A stretch of DNA of 64,000 bases, taken from the NCBI RefSeq assembly GCF_011043625.1, contig NZ_JAAKGT010000004.1, positions 186,001 through 250,000 of the forward strand, in the 5' to 3' direction. Below the pieces are notes generated by a model. That model was not told the DNA's origin. It saw only the letters and a program-made list of their open reading frames with translations, and did not search any database. Positions 49,703 through 57,408 of this stretch are shown one piece after another; the stretch's first letter is position 1; the number at the start of each line of letters is the position of its first letter. This DNA is from Caulobacter sp. 602-2 (GTDB taxonomy: Bacteria; Pseudomonadota; Alphaproteobacteria; Caulobacterales; Caulobacteraceae). Both the position numbers and the translations under genes were made by a program.

Positions 49703-50239
49703 ATGAAGCTCGCGTCGATCCTGGTTGCAATCGCCGCCCTGGCGGGGGCGAGCCCCGCCGCCGCCTTCTGCATGTACAAGGGTGAACTCTACGCCAAGAC
49801 CACGCTGGAGCAGGAGTTCGCCGACGCCCGCTATGTGGTTCGGGCCAAGGTGCTGTCGGCCGTCAACGTCTCCAGCGACGAGGGCGACAGCTGGGTGCTC
49901 TACCGCCTGTCGGCGCAGGACGTCTTCAAGGGCGCGCCGCCAAGGGCGTTCAGCCTGTTCAGCTTCCGAGACAGCGGCGGCTTCTATCTCGACGGCGACG
50001 CGGGTCCGGACCTGGGCGGGGAGTATCTGCTGTTCCTGAAACGGTTCGAGCCGACCGTGGCGCTGCCGTCCCAGGCCAAGGGCGCGCTCGACGTGAACTA
50101 CGGCTGCGGGCAGTCGCGTCTCTGGAGCGAGGTCGGGCCGGCGGCGCGCCGCAGCCTGTCGATCCTGCAGGCGCGGGCCAGGCTCGCCGACGAACGAAAA
50201 ACCCCGCCCGGATCGCTCCGGGCGGGGCCTTCGAGGTGA
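49703..50239 (+). CDS. Secreted hypothetical protein whose 3' end overlaps an antisense terminator
   Basis: Protein of 178 aa with a signal peptide (MKLASILVAIAALAGASPAA, cleavage near AAAFC). The mature part begins CMYKGELYAKTTLEQEFADA and includes WVLYRLSAQDVFKG and YLLFLKRFEP, which resemble small periplasmic beta-rich proteins. Cysteines at mature residue 2 and near YGCGQS may pair. The last 14 codons read through the terminator hairpin of the convergent receptor gene at 50196-50228. I do not recognise the family. Confidence 0.7.
   Translation: MKLASILVAIAALAGASPAAAFCMYKGELYAKTTLEQEFADARYVVRAKVLSAVNVSSDEGDSWVLYRLSAQDVFKGAPPRAFSLFSFRDSGGFYLDGDAGPDLGGEYLLFLKRFEPTVALPSQAKGALDVNYGCGQSRLWSEVGPAARRSLSILQARARLADERKTPPGSLRAGPSR
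50196..50228 (-). terminator. Intrinsic terminator after the siderophore receptor
   Basis: An 11-bp stem (50202-50212 with 50217-50227, loop TCGC). On the minus strand it is followed by TTTTTCG. It lies inside the coding end of the plus-strand gene 49703-50239. Confidence 0.92.
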
Positions 50240-50260
50240 TCGTTCGCCGGAGCGAAGGGA

Positions 50261-52651
50261 TCAGTAGCGGACGTTCAGCGTCAGCATGGTCTGGCGGGCC
50301 GGCGCCGGGTCGGCGTGGTGCACGCCGTTGGTGCGCAGGATGTAGCGTTCGTCCGTCAGGTTCTGGACGTTCAGCTGCAGGTCGACCTTGTCGTTGACCC
50401 GGTACGAGGCGAAGGCGTCGTAGCGGGTGTAGGACGGGATGTAGATGCCGTTGGTGCCGCCGCCGGCGCCGCCCTGGTTGCCGCCGAAGGTCTTCGACAC
50501 GTAGTAGGCGCCGCCGCCGATCGTCAGCGGACGCAGCACGCGGTAGGTCGTGAACAGGCTGAAGGTGTTCTTCGGCGTGTTGGCCAGCGGGTCACCGGTG
50601 TTGAGGTGCGGCGTCACGGTGTAGACGGGATTGGCGGTGGTCCCGGTGTTGGTGACGGTGACGGCGCCGCGGACCAGCTTGCTGTCCATGTAGGTGTAGC
50701 CGCCGAAGACCTGCCACTTGGGCGTGATCTTGCCGGAAACGCCCAGTTCGATGCCTTGGACGCGGGTTTCACCGACCTGCTCGTAGTTGGTCGGTTCCGG
50801 GCCGACCAGGATCTGGGCGTTCTGGCGCTCGGTGCGGAACAGCGCGCCCGACAGGGCCAGCTGGTCGCCGAACAGGTTCCACTTCGCGCCCAGCTCGTAG
50901 CTGGTGGTGTCTTCCGGATCGAGGACCTTGGTCGCCAGGTCGCCCGAGCCCATGCCGCCCGAACCGTTCTGGTCGCCGGCCGCGATGGTCGGCGGCGTCG
51001 AGGACGTGGCGAACGAGCCGTAGATGCTGCTCGACGGGGTCGGCTTGTAGTTCAGGCCGATCTGGTAGTTGACGAAGTCCCAGCTGGTCTTGGGCACGTT
51101 GGTGTAGGTGACCGAGGTGATGACGCCGTTGGTGTTGGTCGAGGCGGCGTTGTAGCCCTGCGTCGAGTAGTCGTCGTAGCGGACGCCGACGTTCAGCAGC
51201 AGCTTGTCGGTCAGCTTCACGGTGTCGAAGGCGTAGAGCGCGGCGGTCTTGGTCTTCGATTGCGAAGCCGGGCCGCGGTTGATCGTGCCGCTCCAGGCGT
51301 CGCTCGGGTTCGGCGCGTAGAGGCGCGTGCAGTCGCCGGTGCCGGCGCCGGTGAAGCCGACCGGGCAGGACGAGCCGCTGGCGGTGTAGAAGGTGTAGGT
51401 GGCGTTGTCGTTCTGCTCGCGGCCGAGCTCGAAGCCGGCGTTGAAGCTGTTTTCGATCGAGCCGAGGTTGAACTTGCCGCTGACGTCGCTGACGAAGGCG
51501 ATGGTCTTGGTCTCGTTCCAGCGCGACTTGGTGCCGCGCTTCATCCACCACTCGCCGGCCACGAACTGGGCCGCGCCGCCGTCGCCGGGGTTGGTGACGA
51601 AGTAGTCGTTGAGCGTCTTGCCATAGCGGAAGGCCTGGCGGACCGAGAAGTTGTCGTTGATCTCGTGGCGCACGGCGATGGTGCCGATGTCGGCCTTGGT
51701 CTTCATCCAGTCGCGGTCGAGGCCGTAATAGGCGTCGCGCGAGACGTCGAGGATGCCGCTGGCCGGACGGGTGCGGCTGTCGGTGCCGGCCACGCCCCAG
51801 GTGCGCTTGCTGGCCAGCGGGATGCCGTAGTCGGGATCCTGGTCGGTATCCAGGTGATAGTAGCTGAAGGTCAGCTGGGTGGCGGTGTCGATGCCGAAGG
51901 CCAGCGACGGCGCGAGGCCCCAGCGCTTGAAGTCGACGCTGTCGCGACCGGGCGTGTCGCCCTTGGTCGTCATCAGGTTCAGGCGGAAGGCGGCGTTTTC
52001 GGCGAAGCTGTAGTTACCGTCAGCCGTGACGCGGTAGTAGTTGTCGGTGCCGACCGCGGCCGAGCCGCTGGCGAAGTTGCGGGCCTTGGGCGACTTGCTC
52101 GACAGGTTGATGCTGCCGCCGCCCGAGCCGCGGCCGCTGTAGACCGAGTCCGGACCCTTGATGACCTCGACCTGTTCCAGGTTGAAGACTTCGCGGGTCT
52201 GGCCGCCGGTGTCGCGGATGCCGTCGACGAAGATGTTGTTGCCCGAGGACTGGCCGCGGATGAACGGACGGTCGGCCAGCGGCTGGCCGCCTTCGCCGGC
52301 GCCGAAGGTGATGCCCGGCGAGGTGCGCAGGATGTCCTGCAGCGAGGTGGCGGCGGTCTGCTCGATGATCTGGCTGGAGATCACCGTGATCGAGCGCGGG
52401 GTGTCGACCAGCGGGGCGGTGTACTTGCCCGACTGCATGTCGGTGGCCTTGCGGGCGTCGACGGCGATGCCGGAGACTTCCTGCACGTCGGCCGAGCCCG
52501 GCGCGGTGGCGACCGGCGCGTCGGCGTCGGCGTTGGCGGCGAAGGCGGCGGGCGCCAGGGCGAGACCGGCGACGCCGGCGACGGCGGCGGCGCCCAGGGC
52601 GCGGCGAGCTTGGCTGCGAACGCCAGCGGCGGGCGAGGAAGGCTTATGCAT
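50261..52651 (-). CDS. TonB-dependent siderophore receptor
   Basis: Outer-membrane receptor of 796 aa, Fiu/FhuE-like in general form. The signal peptide ends near AAFAAN (about residue 38). The plug domain (about 80-190) includes DTPRSITVISSQIIEQTA and VFNLEQVEVIKGPDSVYSGR, typical of siderophore rather than sugar receptors. The barrel ends in LTLNVRY with a C-terminal aromatic residue. Ligand identity is unknown; catecholate is plausible from the plug pattern. A possible Fur box lies about 95 bp upstream. The terminator at 50196 follows. Confidence 0.92.
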   Translation of the reverse strand: MHKPSSPAAGVRSQARRALGAAAVAGVAGLALAPAAFAANADADAPVATAPGSADVQEVSGIAVDARKATDMQSGKYTAPLVDTPRSITVISSQIIEQTAATSLQDILRTSPGITFGAGEGGQPLADRPFIRGQSSGNNIFVDGIRDTGGQTREVFNLEQVEVIKGPDSVYSGRGSGGGSINLSSKSPKARNFASGSAAVGTDNYYRVTADGNYSFAENAAFRLNLMTTKGDTPGRDSVDFKRWGLAPSLAFGIDTATQLTFSYYHLDTDQDPDYGIPLASKRTWGVAGTDSRTRPASGILDVSRDAYYGLDRDWMKTKADIGTIAVRHEINDNFSVRQAFRYGKTLNDYFVTNPGDGGAAQFVAGEWWMKRGTKSRWNETKTIAFVSDVSGKFNLGSIENSFNAGFELGREQNDNATYTFYTASGSSCPVGFTGAGTGDCTRLYAPNPSDAWSGTINRGPASQSKTKTAALYAFDTVKLTDKLLLNVGVRYDDYSTQGYNAASTNTNGVITSVTYTNVPKTSWDFVNYQIGLNYKPTPSSSIYGSFATSSTPPTIAAGDQNGSGGMGSGDLATKVLDPEDTTSYELGAKWNLFGDQLALSGALFRTERQNAQILVGPEPTNYEQVGETRVQGIELGVSGKITPKWQVFGGYTYMDSKLVRGAVTVTNTGTTANPVYTVTPHLNTGDPLANTPKNTFSLFTTYRVLRPLTIGGGAYYVSKTFGGNQGGAGGGTNGIYIPSYTRYDAFASYRVNDKVDLQLNVQNLTDERYILRTNGVHHADPAPARQTMLTLNVRY

Positions 52652-52743
52652 CTTGTCGAGAGACCCCAGCTCGGGTCGCGGGGGAGGATCCGCGGCCCCT
52701 GTCCTGAAATTGCGAGGCGTTCTTATTTACGCAATTGCCGGGG

Positions 52744-52762
52744 TGCAATAATAATCAGTCGC
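52744..52762 (-). promoter_or_regulatory. Candidate Fur box upstream of the siderophore receptor
   Basis: TGCAATAATAATCAGTCGC on the plus strand (the receptor reads the complement). It is an AT-rich island in a GC-rich region. The half TGATTAT matches the 7-1-7 Fur consensus TGATAAT at 6 of 7 positions; the other half is poor. With fur in the same window and a siderophore receptor downstream, iron control is likely, but the site is weak as drawn. Confidence 0.4.
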
Positions 52763-52826
52763 AGGAGGAGCACGGTCGCCGCTGCGCGCGACAACCGTGA
52801 CCATTATGCAACGTATCGGCTTCGTA

Positions 52827-53606
52827 TCAGGCGCCGCGGGCGACGAACCAGCCGTTGCGGAAGCCCTGGTCGGCCTTGCCGTACAGGAACGGCTCGCCCT
52901 CCGGCGTGGTGAAGCGGCCGCCGGCGGCGACGATCAGGGCGTGACCGGCCGCGGTGTCCCACTCCATGGTCGGCCCGTGGCGCGGATAGATGTCGGCAGC
53001 GCCCTCGGCGATGCGGGCCAGCTTGATCGACGAGTCCATCGGCGCCCGCAGGCTGAAGCCGTACTGGTCGGCCAGGGCGGTGGCCTTGTCTTCCTTCATG
53101 GTGTGGCTGACCAGGGCCAGGGCCTGGCCTTCGGGCCAGGCGCGCGCCCGCACCGGCGTCTCGGCGCCGTCCGGCCCCTCGCGCTTGACCACGCCGCCGT
53201 CGGCCGTGAACCACACCTCGCCGGTGGCGGGTGCGCAGACCGCGCCGGCCACGGGGGCGCCGTTGTCGATCAGGCCGATGTTGACGGTGAAGTTGGGGTC
53301 GCCGCGGACGAAGGCCTTGGTGCCGTCCACCGGGTCGACGAGGAAGAAGCGCGGGCCGATCTGGTCGGGCGTGCCGTATTCGCAGGCGTGCTCTTCCGAG
53401 ATCGCGGGGATGTCGGGATAGCGTTCGGCCAGCAGCGCCAGGATCACCTTCTCGCCGGCCTTGTCGGCCTCGGTCACCGGGCTTTCGTCGGCCTTGCGCA
53501 CGACGTCGAGCTCGGTCCGCCAGAACGGCAGGATCACCTCGGCGGCGGCCTCGACGATCCTGGCCAGGTCGCGACCGATGTCGGCCGGGAGGGGGGCGGA
53601 GCTCAT
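52827..53606 (-). CDS. cysQ: 3'(2'),5'-bisphosphate nucleotidase CysQ-like
   Basis: Inositol monophosphatase-family enzyme of 259 aa that degrades PAP formed in sulfate assimilation. Metal-binding motifs are EEHACEYG (first Glu), FLVDPVDGTKAFV (DPxDGT) and EWDTAAGHALIVAAGG (WD). The spacing fits CysQ better than inositol phosphatase. The start (ATG 53606) overlaps the stop of the DUF3553 gene by 4 bp. Two sulfotransferase-like proteins elsewhere in the window would generate PAP. Confidence 0.9.
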   Translation of the reverse strand: MSSAPLPADIGRDLARIVEAAAEVILPFWRTELDVVRKADESPVTEADKAGEKVILALLAERYPDIPAISEEHACEYGTPDQIGPRFFLVDPVDGTKAFVRGDPNFTVNIGLIDNGAPVAGAVCAPATGEVWFTADGGVVKREGPDGAETPVRARAWPEGQALALVSHTMKEDKATALADQYGFSLRAPMDSSIKLARIAEGAADIYPRHGPTMEWDTAAGHALIVAAGGRFTTPEGEPFLYGKADQGFRNGWFVARGA

Positions 53607-53791
53607 GCTTGTCCTCGGGGGTCGTCGCCGACGAAGACCAGTCTCACGACGCGGGCGTCGATCGTCTGCTTGCCGGCCTCTTCGAAATTCACGGTGACGC
53701 GATGGCCGGTCACGGACTGCACCTGGCCAAGGCCCCAGTCGGGCTGGCCCGGATGGCGCACCAGCACGCCGGGTTCGAGAAACGGATCCAT
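53603..53791 (-). CDS. DUF3553 small protein
   Basis: Protein of 62 aa. The whole sequence resembles DUF3553: MDPFLEPGVLVRHPGQPDWG then GLGQVQSVTGHRVTVNFEEA, an SH3-like beta-barrel pattern. Such short domains are also found at the end of UvrD-like helicases; function alone is unknown. It is the first gene of a two-gene unit with cysQ (4-bp overlap). The in-frame stretch upstream is antisense to chpT and is not used. Confidence 0.82.
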   Translation of the reverse strand: MDPFLEPGVLVRHPGQPDWGLGQVQSVTGHRVTVNFEEAGKQTIDARVVRLVFVGDDPRGQA

Positions 53792-53932
53792 CACGGCTCC
53801 CTGATAGTGCGTGGCGCGCCAAAGTGTGAGCGCTTTTAGGTGTCGGCCGGCGCCGATTTGTGCGCGGCCTGGTTGAAACCGATTTCGCGGCGACGTTTGC
53901 CAAAGCTCCAAATCACGCCAAAGATCGCGGCC

Positions 53933-54616
53933 ATGACCGACACCGCCGCCCCCGCCTCGCCTGCGCCCGCCCCTTCGCTGGACGTCAACGGCCCGGATTT
54001 CGCCGCCCTGGTGGCCGCGCGCCTGTGTCACGACTTCATCAGCCCGGCCAGCGCCATCGTCTCGGGGCTGGACCTGCTGGAGGATCCCAGCGCCCAGGAC
54101 ATGCGCGACGACGCCATGAGCCTGATCAGCAGCTCGGCCCGCAAGCTGGCCGACCTCCTGCAGTTCACCCGCGTGGCCTTCGGCGCCTCGGCGTCGGCCG
54201 AGACCTTCGACTCCCGTGAGCTGGAAAAGCTGGCCCAGCAGGGCGTCTTCGCCCACGTGCGGCCGAACCTGACCTGGGACATCGCGCCGCAGCCGCTGAA
54301 CAAGGCCGCCTCGCGCGCCCTGCTCAACATCGCCCAGATCGCCGCCAGCGCCCTGCCGGCCGGTGGCGCGGCCACCCTGCGCGCGGTGGTCGCCGACGGG
54401 CGCACCGCGATCACCGCCGACGCGGTCGGTCCCCGCGCCCGCCTGCGTCCCGAAGTGCTGGCCGGCCTGAAGGGCGAGCCTCTGGGCGAGGGCCTGGGCG
54501 GTCCGTGGGTGCAGGCGGCCTATCTGTATTCGGTGGTCCGCGCGGCCGGCGGCCAGATCGGCGTCGAGATCGCTGAGGAGCGCGTCAGCATCGCCGCCTG
54601 GACGCCCGCCGACTGA
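53933..54616 (+). CDS. chpT: Histidine phosphotransferase ChpT
   Basis: Protein of 227 aa that relays phosphate from the CckA hybrid kinase to CtrA and CpdR, master regulators of the Caulobacter cell cycle. The first helix pair carries the phosphoacceptor His in ARLCHDFISPASAIVSGLD (His33 with the start at 53933). ISSSARKLADLLQFTRVAFG continues the helical hairpin dimerisation domain. The C-terminal domain is a degenerate ATPase fold (RARLRPEVLAGLKGEPLGEG). cckA, ctrA and cpdR are not in the window. ATG 53933 fits the known protein start; the longer frame is unsupported. Confidence 0.95.
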   Translation: MTDTAAPASPAPAPSLDVNGPDFAALVAARLCHDFISPASAIVSGLDLLEDPSAQDMRDDAMSLISSSARKLADLLQFTRVAFGASASAETFDSRELEKLAQQGVFAHVRPNLTWDIAPQPLNKAASRALLNIAQIAASALPAGGAATLRAVVADGRTAITADAVGPRARLRPEVLAGLKGEPLGEGLGGPWVQAAYLYSVVRAAGGQIGVEIAEERVSIAAWTPAD

Positions 54617-54694
54617 AGCGTACGTTTTTCCGCGCCGTCACCGCTCCTTAACCCGGATCGCGCCATCCTGCCTTTCTAGGATTTGGAGCGCGCC

Positions 54695-55060
54695 GTGAAG
54701 ACCTGCCTCGTCGTCGACGACAGCCGGGTGATCCGCAAGGTGGCCCGCCGTGCGTTGGAGGACATCGGCTTCGAGATCGCCGAGGCCGCCGACGGCATGG
54801 AGGCGCTGGCCTGGTGTCGCGCGGCCATGCCCGATGCCGTCCTGCTCGACTGGAACATGCCGGTGATGAACGGCCTGGAGTTCCTGCAGCGCCTGCGCCA
54901 GGAGCCGGGCGGCGACGCGCCGGTGGTGGTGTTCTGCACGGTCGAGAACAAGGTCGACAACATCCGTCTGGCGCTCGACCACGGCGCCGACGAGTACATC
55001 ATGAAACCCTTCGACGGCGAGATCATCGCCGCCAAGTTCGCCGAGGCGGGCCTGCTATGA
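54695..55060 (+). CDS. CheY-like single-domain response regulator
   Basis: Receiver domain protein of 121 aa. It has the acidic pair in CLVVDDSRVIRKVARRALE, the phosphoacceptor Asp in DAVLLDWNMPVMNGLEFLQ and the switch lysine in IMKPFDGE. There is no output domain. The GTG at 54695 has GGAG 8 bp upstream, better than TTG 54683. A TTAACC half-site (54651-54656), of CtrA type, lies just upstream. It overlaps the cheR-like gene by 4 bp; the pair matches what I recall as the cheYIII-cheRIII pair next to chpT in C. crescentus. Confidence 0.88.
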   Translation: MKTCLVVDDSRVIRKVARRALEDIGFEIAEAADGMEALAWCRAAMPDAVLLDWNMPVMNGLEFLQRLRQEPGGDAPVVVFCTVENKVDNIRLALDHGADEYIMKPFDGEIIAAKFAEAGLL

Positions 55061-55887
55061 CCCCCGAGGACATGGATCTGCTGGCGGCCCTGGGCCGCGC
55101 CCGCGCCGGCCTGAAGGTCGAGACCGACAAGCACTACGTGGTCGAGAGCCGCCTTGCGCCGCTGGCCCGCCGCGAAGGCTATCCGTCGATCGAGGCCCTG
55201 GTGGCGGCCCTGCGCGCCAAGCGCGAGGAGCGGCTGATCTGGGCGGTGGTCGAGGCCCTGACTGTCAACGAGACGGCCTTCTTCCGCGACCGCGACACCT
55301 TCGCCTTCCTGCGTGACGTGGCGATGCCGGAGCTGTCGCGCCGTCGCAAGGACGGTTCGGTGCGGATCTGGAGCGCGGCGTGCTCGACCGGCCAGGAGAT
55401 CTATTCTCTGGCCATCGCCGCCGACGAGGCGCGCGGCCTGGAGCCGGGCGTGCGGTTCGAGTTCTTCGCTTCCGACCTCTCCGAGCGCTGCCTGGAGAAG
55501 GCCCAGAGCGGGCTCTACACCCAGTTCGAGGTTCAGCGCGGCCTGCCGATCCGGCTGCTGATCAAACATTTCGAGAACCAGGACGAGACCTGGGCGATTT
55601 CGCCGCGCATCCGCCAGGCGGTGCGCTGGCGGCGGATCAACCTGATGTCCGACCTGTCGGGCATGGGGGTCTTCGACCTCGTCATGCTGCGCAACGTGCT
55701 GCCGGGCCTGGACCCGTCGGTGCGCGCGCGGCTGGTCGAGCACATGGCCGCCCGTCTGACCGAGGACGGCCTTCTGGTGCTGGGCGAGAACGAGAGCTTG
55801 GCGGGCGTGACCGAGGCCTTGCGGCCGCTGCCGGGTCGTCCTGGCCTGTTCGCGCGCGATCCGGCCTTCCGGGCCGCGGCGGCCTAG
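55057..55887 (+). CDS. CheR-like protein-glutamate methyltransferase
   Basis: SAM-dependent methyltransferase of 276 aa. The N-terminal helical domain (1-75) precedes VNETAFFRDRDTFAFL, the CheR signature, and IWSAACSTGQEIYSLAI, the SAM-binding loop. FDLVMLRNVLPGLDP follows; in canonical CheR this reads RNVLIYF. No receptor-tether pentapeptide site is obvious. No cheA, cheW or MCP genes are nearby, so it may act outside the main chemotaxis cluster. Its stop overlaps the convergent sulfotransferase-like gene by 4 bp. Confidence 0.88.
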   Translation: MTPEDMDLLAALGRARAGLKVETDKHYVVESRLAPLARREGYPSIEALVAALRAKREERLIWAVVEALTVNETAFFRDRDTFAFLRDVAMPELSRRRKDGSVRIWSAACSTGQEIYSLAIAADEARGLEPGVRFEFFASDLSERCLEKAQSGLYTQFEVQRGLPIRLLIKHFENQDETWAISPRIRQAVRWRRINLMSDLSGMGVFDLVMLRNVLPGLDPSVRARLVEHMAARLTEDGLLVLGENESLAGVTEALRPLPGRPGLFARDPAFRAAAA

Positions 55888-56987
55888 ATCCGGGCCCGGC
55901 GCCGACGGCGCGGGGCCAGGGCTTCGAGCGTTTCCCAGATCCGGTCGGCCAGCCGGCGCCGCAGCGACGTCGGCGGTTCGGGCGCGTCGGCCATGGCCTT
56001 CGACAGCTTGGCGAACAGCAGGGCCGCAGGGCCCGGCGCGGCCAGGGCCGGGCGCGCCTCCAGGGCGTCGATCACCTGCCGCGAGATCCGCCGATAGGCG
56101 GCCGCCGGAACCTCGGCATGGGCCGCGGGCGTGCGGCAATCGGAAAAGTCCGGCGCAAGGCCGCATCCGACGCGCAGGGCCTGGCCGATCCGGGCGGCGT
56201 AGTCGGGATCTTGGCCCAGGCGGTCGACGTCGATGACCAGGTCGGCCTGCGGCAGGGCCTTCAGGTACGACAGCAGGTAGATCGCCAGGAAGGCCGTGAA
56301 CGAGGTCTTCGCCGGAGCGCGCTTCAGCCGCCGGCGGGCGGCGGCGATGCGCTGGGCGAGGGCGCCGCCCTTGGGCGCGGGCAGGCCCAGACGCCGGGCC
56401 AGGGGCTCGGCGCCGGACGCCTCGGACAGCAGCACGTACTGGCAAAGCTCGAAATAGGTCGGGCGCGGCCGCTTGCGCAGCGAGTGGAACGACAACCACT
56501 GCTGCAGCGGATCGCGGATCAGCACCACGTGGAAGCCCCCGAACCGCCGGCGCAGCCAGCCGATCCGTCCCAGGGTGCGGCAGCAGGCGAGCACCGGGGT
56601 CTGGCCCGCGGCCTGGGCGTGGCTGACCAGTCCCGCCACATAGGCCGTCTGGGCGGCGTCCTGGCGGCCCTCGGGCATGAAGTAGTCGTCGAGGGCGAAG
56701 CGCTGCTGGTAGCCGGCGACGCCGCCGCCCGGCGCCAGCAGGTCGGCGAACTCGGCCAGGTAGGGAACATCGTCGCCCGGATGCCGCAGGCCGCTGGCGC
56801 GAGGGGTCTCGCGGGCGATGCGCTCGGGGGTCAGGCCGGCCAGCTGCTCGTGCCAGGGCTCGTAATAGGCCCGCACGCCGGGCAGGGCGCGAAAGCGGCT
56901 CCACACGTAGGTGCTCGAGCAACGCCAGCCGCTGTGCACGAAGACCGGCGACAGGGCGGGATCGGGGAGGGCGACCGGGACCGTCAT
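55884..56987 (-). CDS. Sulfotransferase-like P-loop protein
   Basis: Protein of 367 aa. The N-terminal SPVFVHSGWRCSSTYVWSRF is a degenerate 5'-phosphosulfate-binding loop, and GGFHVVLIRDPLQQWLSFHS matches the 3'-phosphate-binding region of sulfotransferases (Arg and Ser). The middle and C-terminal parts are helical and Arg/Ala-rich. The acceptor is unknown; capsule or surface polysaccharide modification is one possibility. It is not closely similar to the sulfotransferase at 32062. It ends convergently with the cheR-like gene, with a 4-bp overlap and no terminator between them. Confidence 0.75.
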   Translation of the reverse strand: MTVPVALPDPALSPVFVHSGWRCSSTYVWSRFRALPGVRAYYEPWHEQLAGLTPERIARETPRASGLRHPGDDVPYLAEFADLLAPGGGVAGYQQRFALDDYFMPEGRQDAAQTAYVAGLVSHAQAAGQTPVLACCRTLGRIGWLRRRFGGFHVVLIRDPLQQWLSFHSLRKRPRPTYFELCQYVLLSEASGAEPLARRLGLPAPKGGALAQRIAAARRRLKRAPAKTSFTAFLAIYLLSYLKALPQADLVIDVDRLGQDPDYAARIGQALRVGCGLAPDFSDCRTPAAHAEVPAAAYRRISRQVIDALEARPALAAPGPAALLFAKLSKAMADAPEPPTSLRRRLADRIWETLEALAPRRRRRARI

Positions 56988-57139
56988 GACCCCCAGGATC
57001 GGGGGTCAGCTTGTCCGGCTTATCTCCCGGGCGACAGGAAAACCGGGGCGTTCTTGTCGACGCCGCAATGGTTGATGCGCAAGCGAGACGCGGCGGCGCC
57101 CGATCGGCGCCGTCGCCGCAACACGATGCTTCCGAACGG

Positions 57140-57171
57140 CAAAAGGCCCGCCCCTGGTCGGGGGCGGGCCC
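57140..57171 (-). terminator. Intrinsic terminator after the entericidin-like gene
   Basis: On the minus strand a 10-bp stem, GGCCCGCCCC with GGGGCGGGCC (57161-57170 and 57145-57154), has a 6-nt loop and is followed by TTTTGCC. Confidence 0.9.
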
Positions 57172-57195
57172 TGCGGTCGGGCTGGGAGGCCCGTC

Positions 57196-57333
57196 TTAGT
57201 TCTTGGCGTCGCGAGCGGTGTCGGTGACGGCCTTGCCGGCCGACGACACGTCCTTGCCGGCGCCTTCGACGGTGTTGCAGGCGGCGACGCTGAGGCTGGC
57301 GGCGAGGGCGGCCAGGATGACGAACTTGCGCAT
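57196..57333 (-). CDS. Entericidin-like small lipoprotein
   Basis: Protein of 45 aa. The signal peptide ends in a lipobox (LSVAAC, Cys near residue 19) and the mature peptide is NTVEGAGKDVSSAGKAVTDT, the EcnA/EcnB pattern of Gly/Ala/Ser-rich helix with NTxxGxGxD. Entericidins are small stress-induced envelope lipoproteins. The start (ATG 57333) is the one directly at the signal peptide. A sigma-T type promoter ends 51 bp upstream, at 57384-57408, so this is a likely general stress response target. Confidence 0.9.
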   Translation of the reverse strand: MRKFVILAALAASLSVAACNTVEGAGKDVSSAGKAVTDTARDAKN

Positions 57334-57383
57334 GAGAGTTCTCCGGTGCTGGCCCTGACGGGCGCTTGAGATTGCCCAGAGCA

Positions 57384-57408
57384 AACGTGGCCGACAGGCC
57401 TAGGTTCC
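57384..57408 (-). promoter_or_regulatory. Sigma-T (EcfG) type promoter for the entericidin-like gene
   Basis: Minus strand GGAAC (57408-57404), 16-bp spacer, CGTT (57387-57384), exactly the EcfG consensus. Its -35 box overlaps the 3' end of phyK. The predicted start is about 40 nt before the lipoprotein start codon. Confidence 0.85.
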
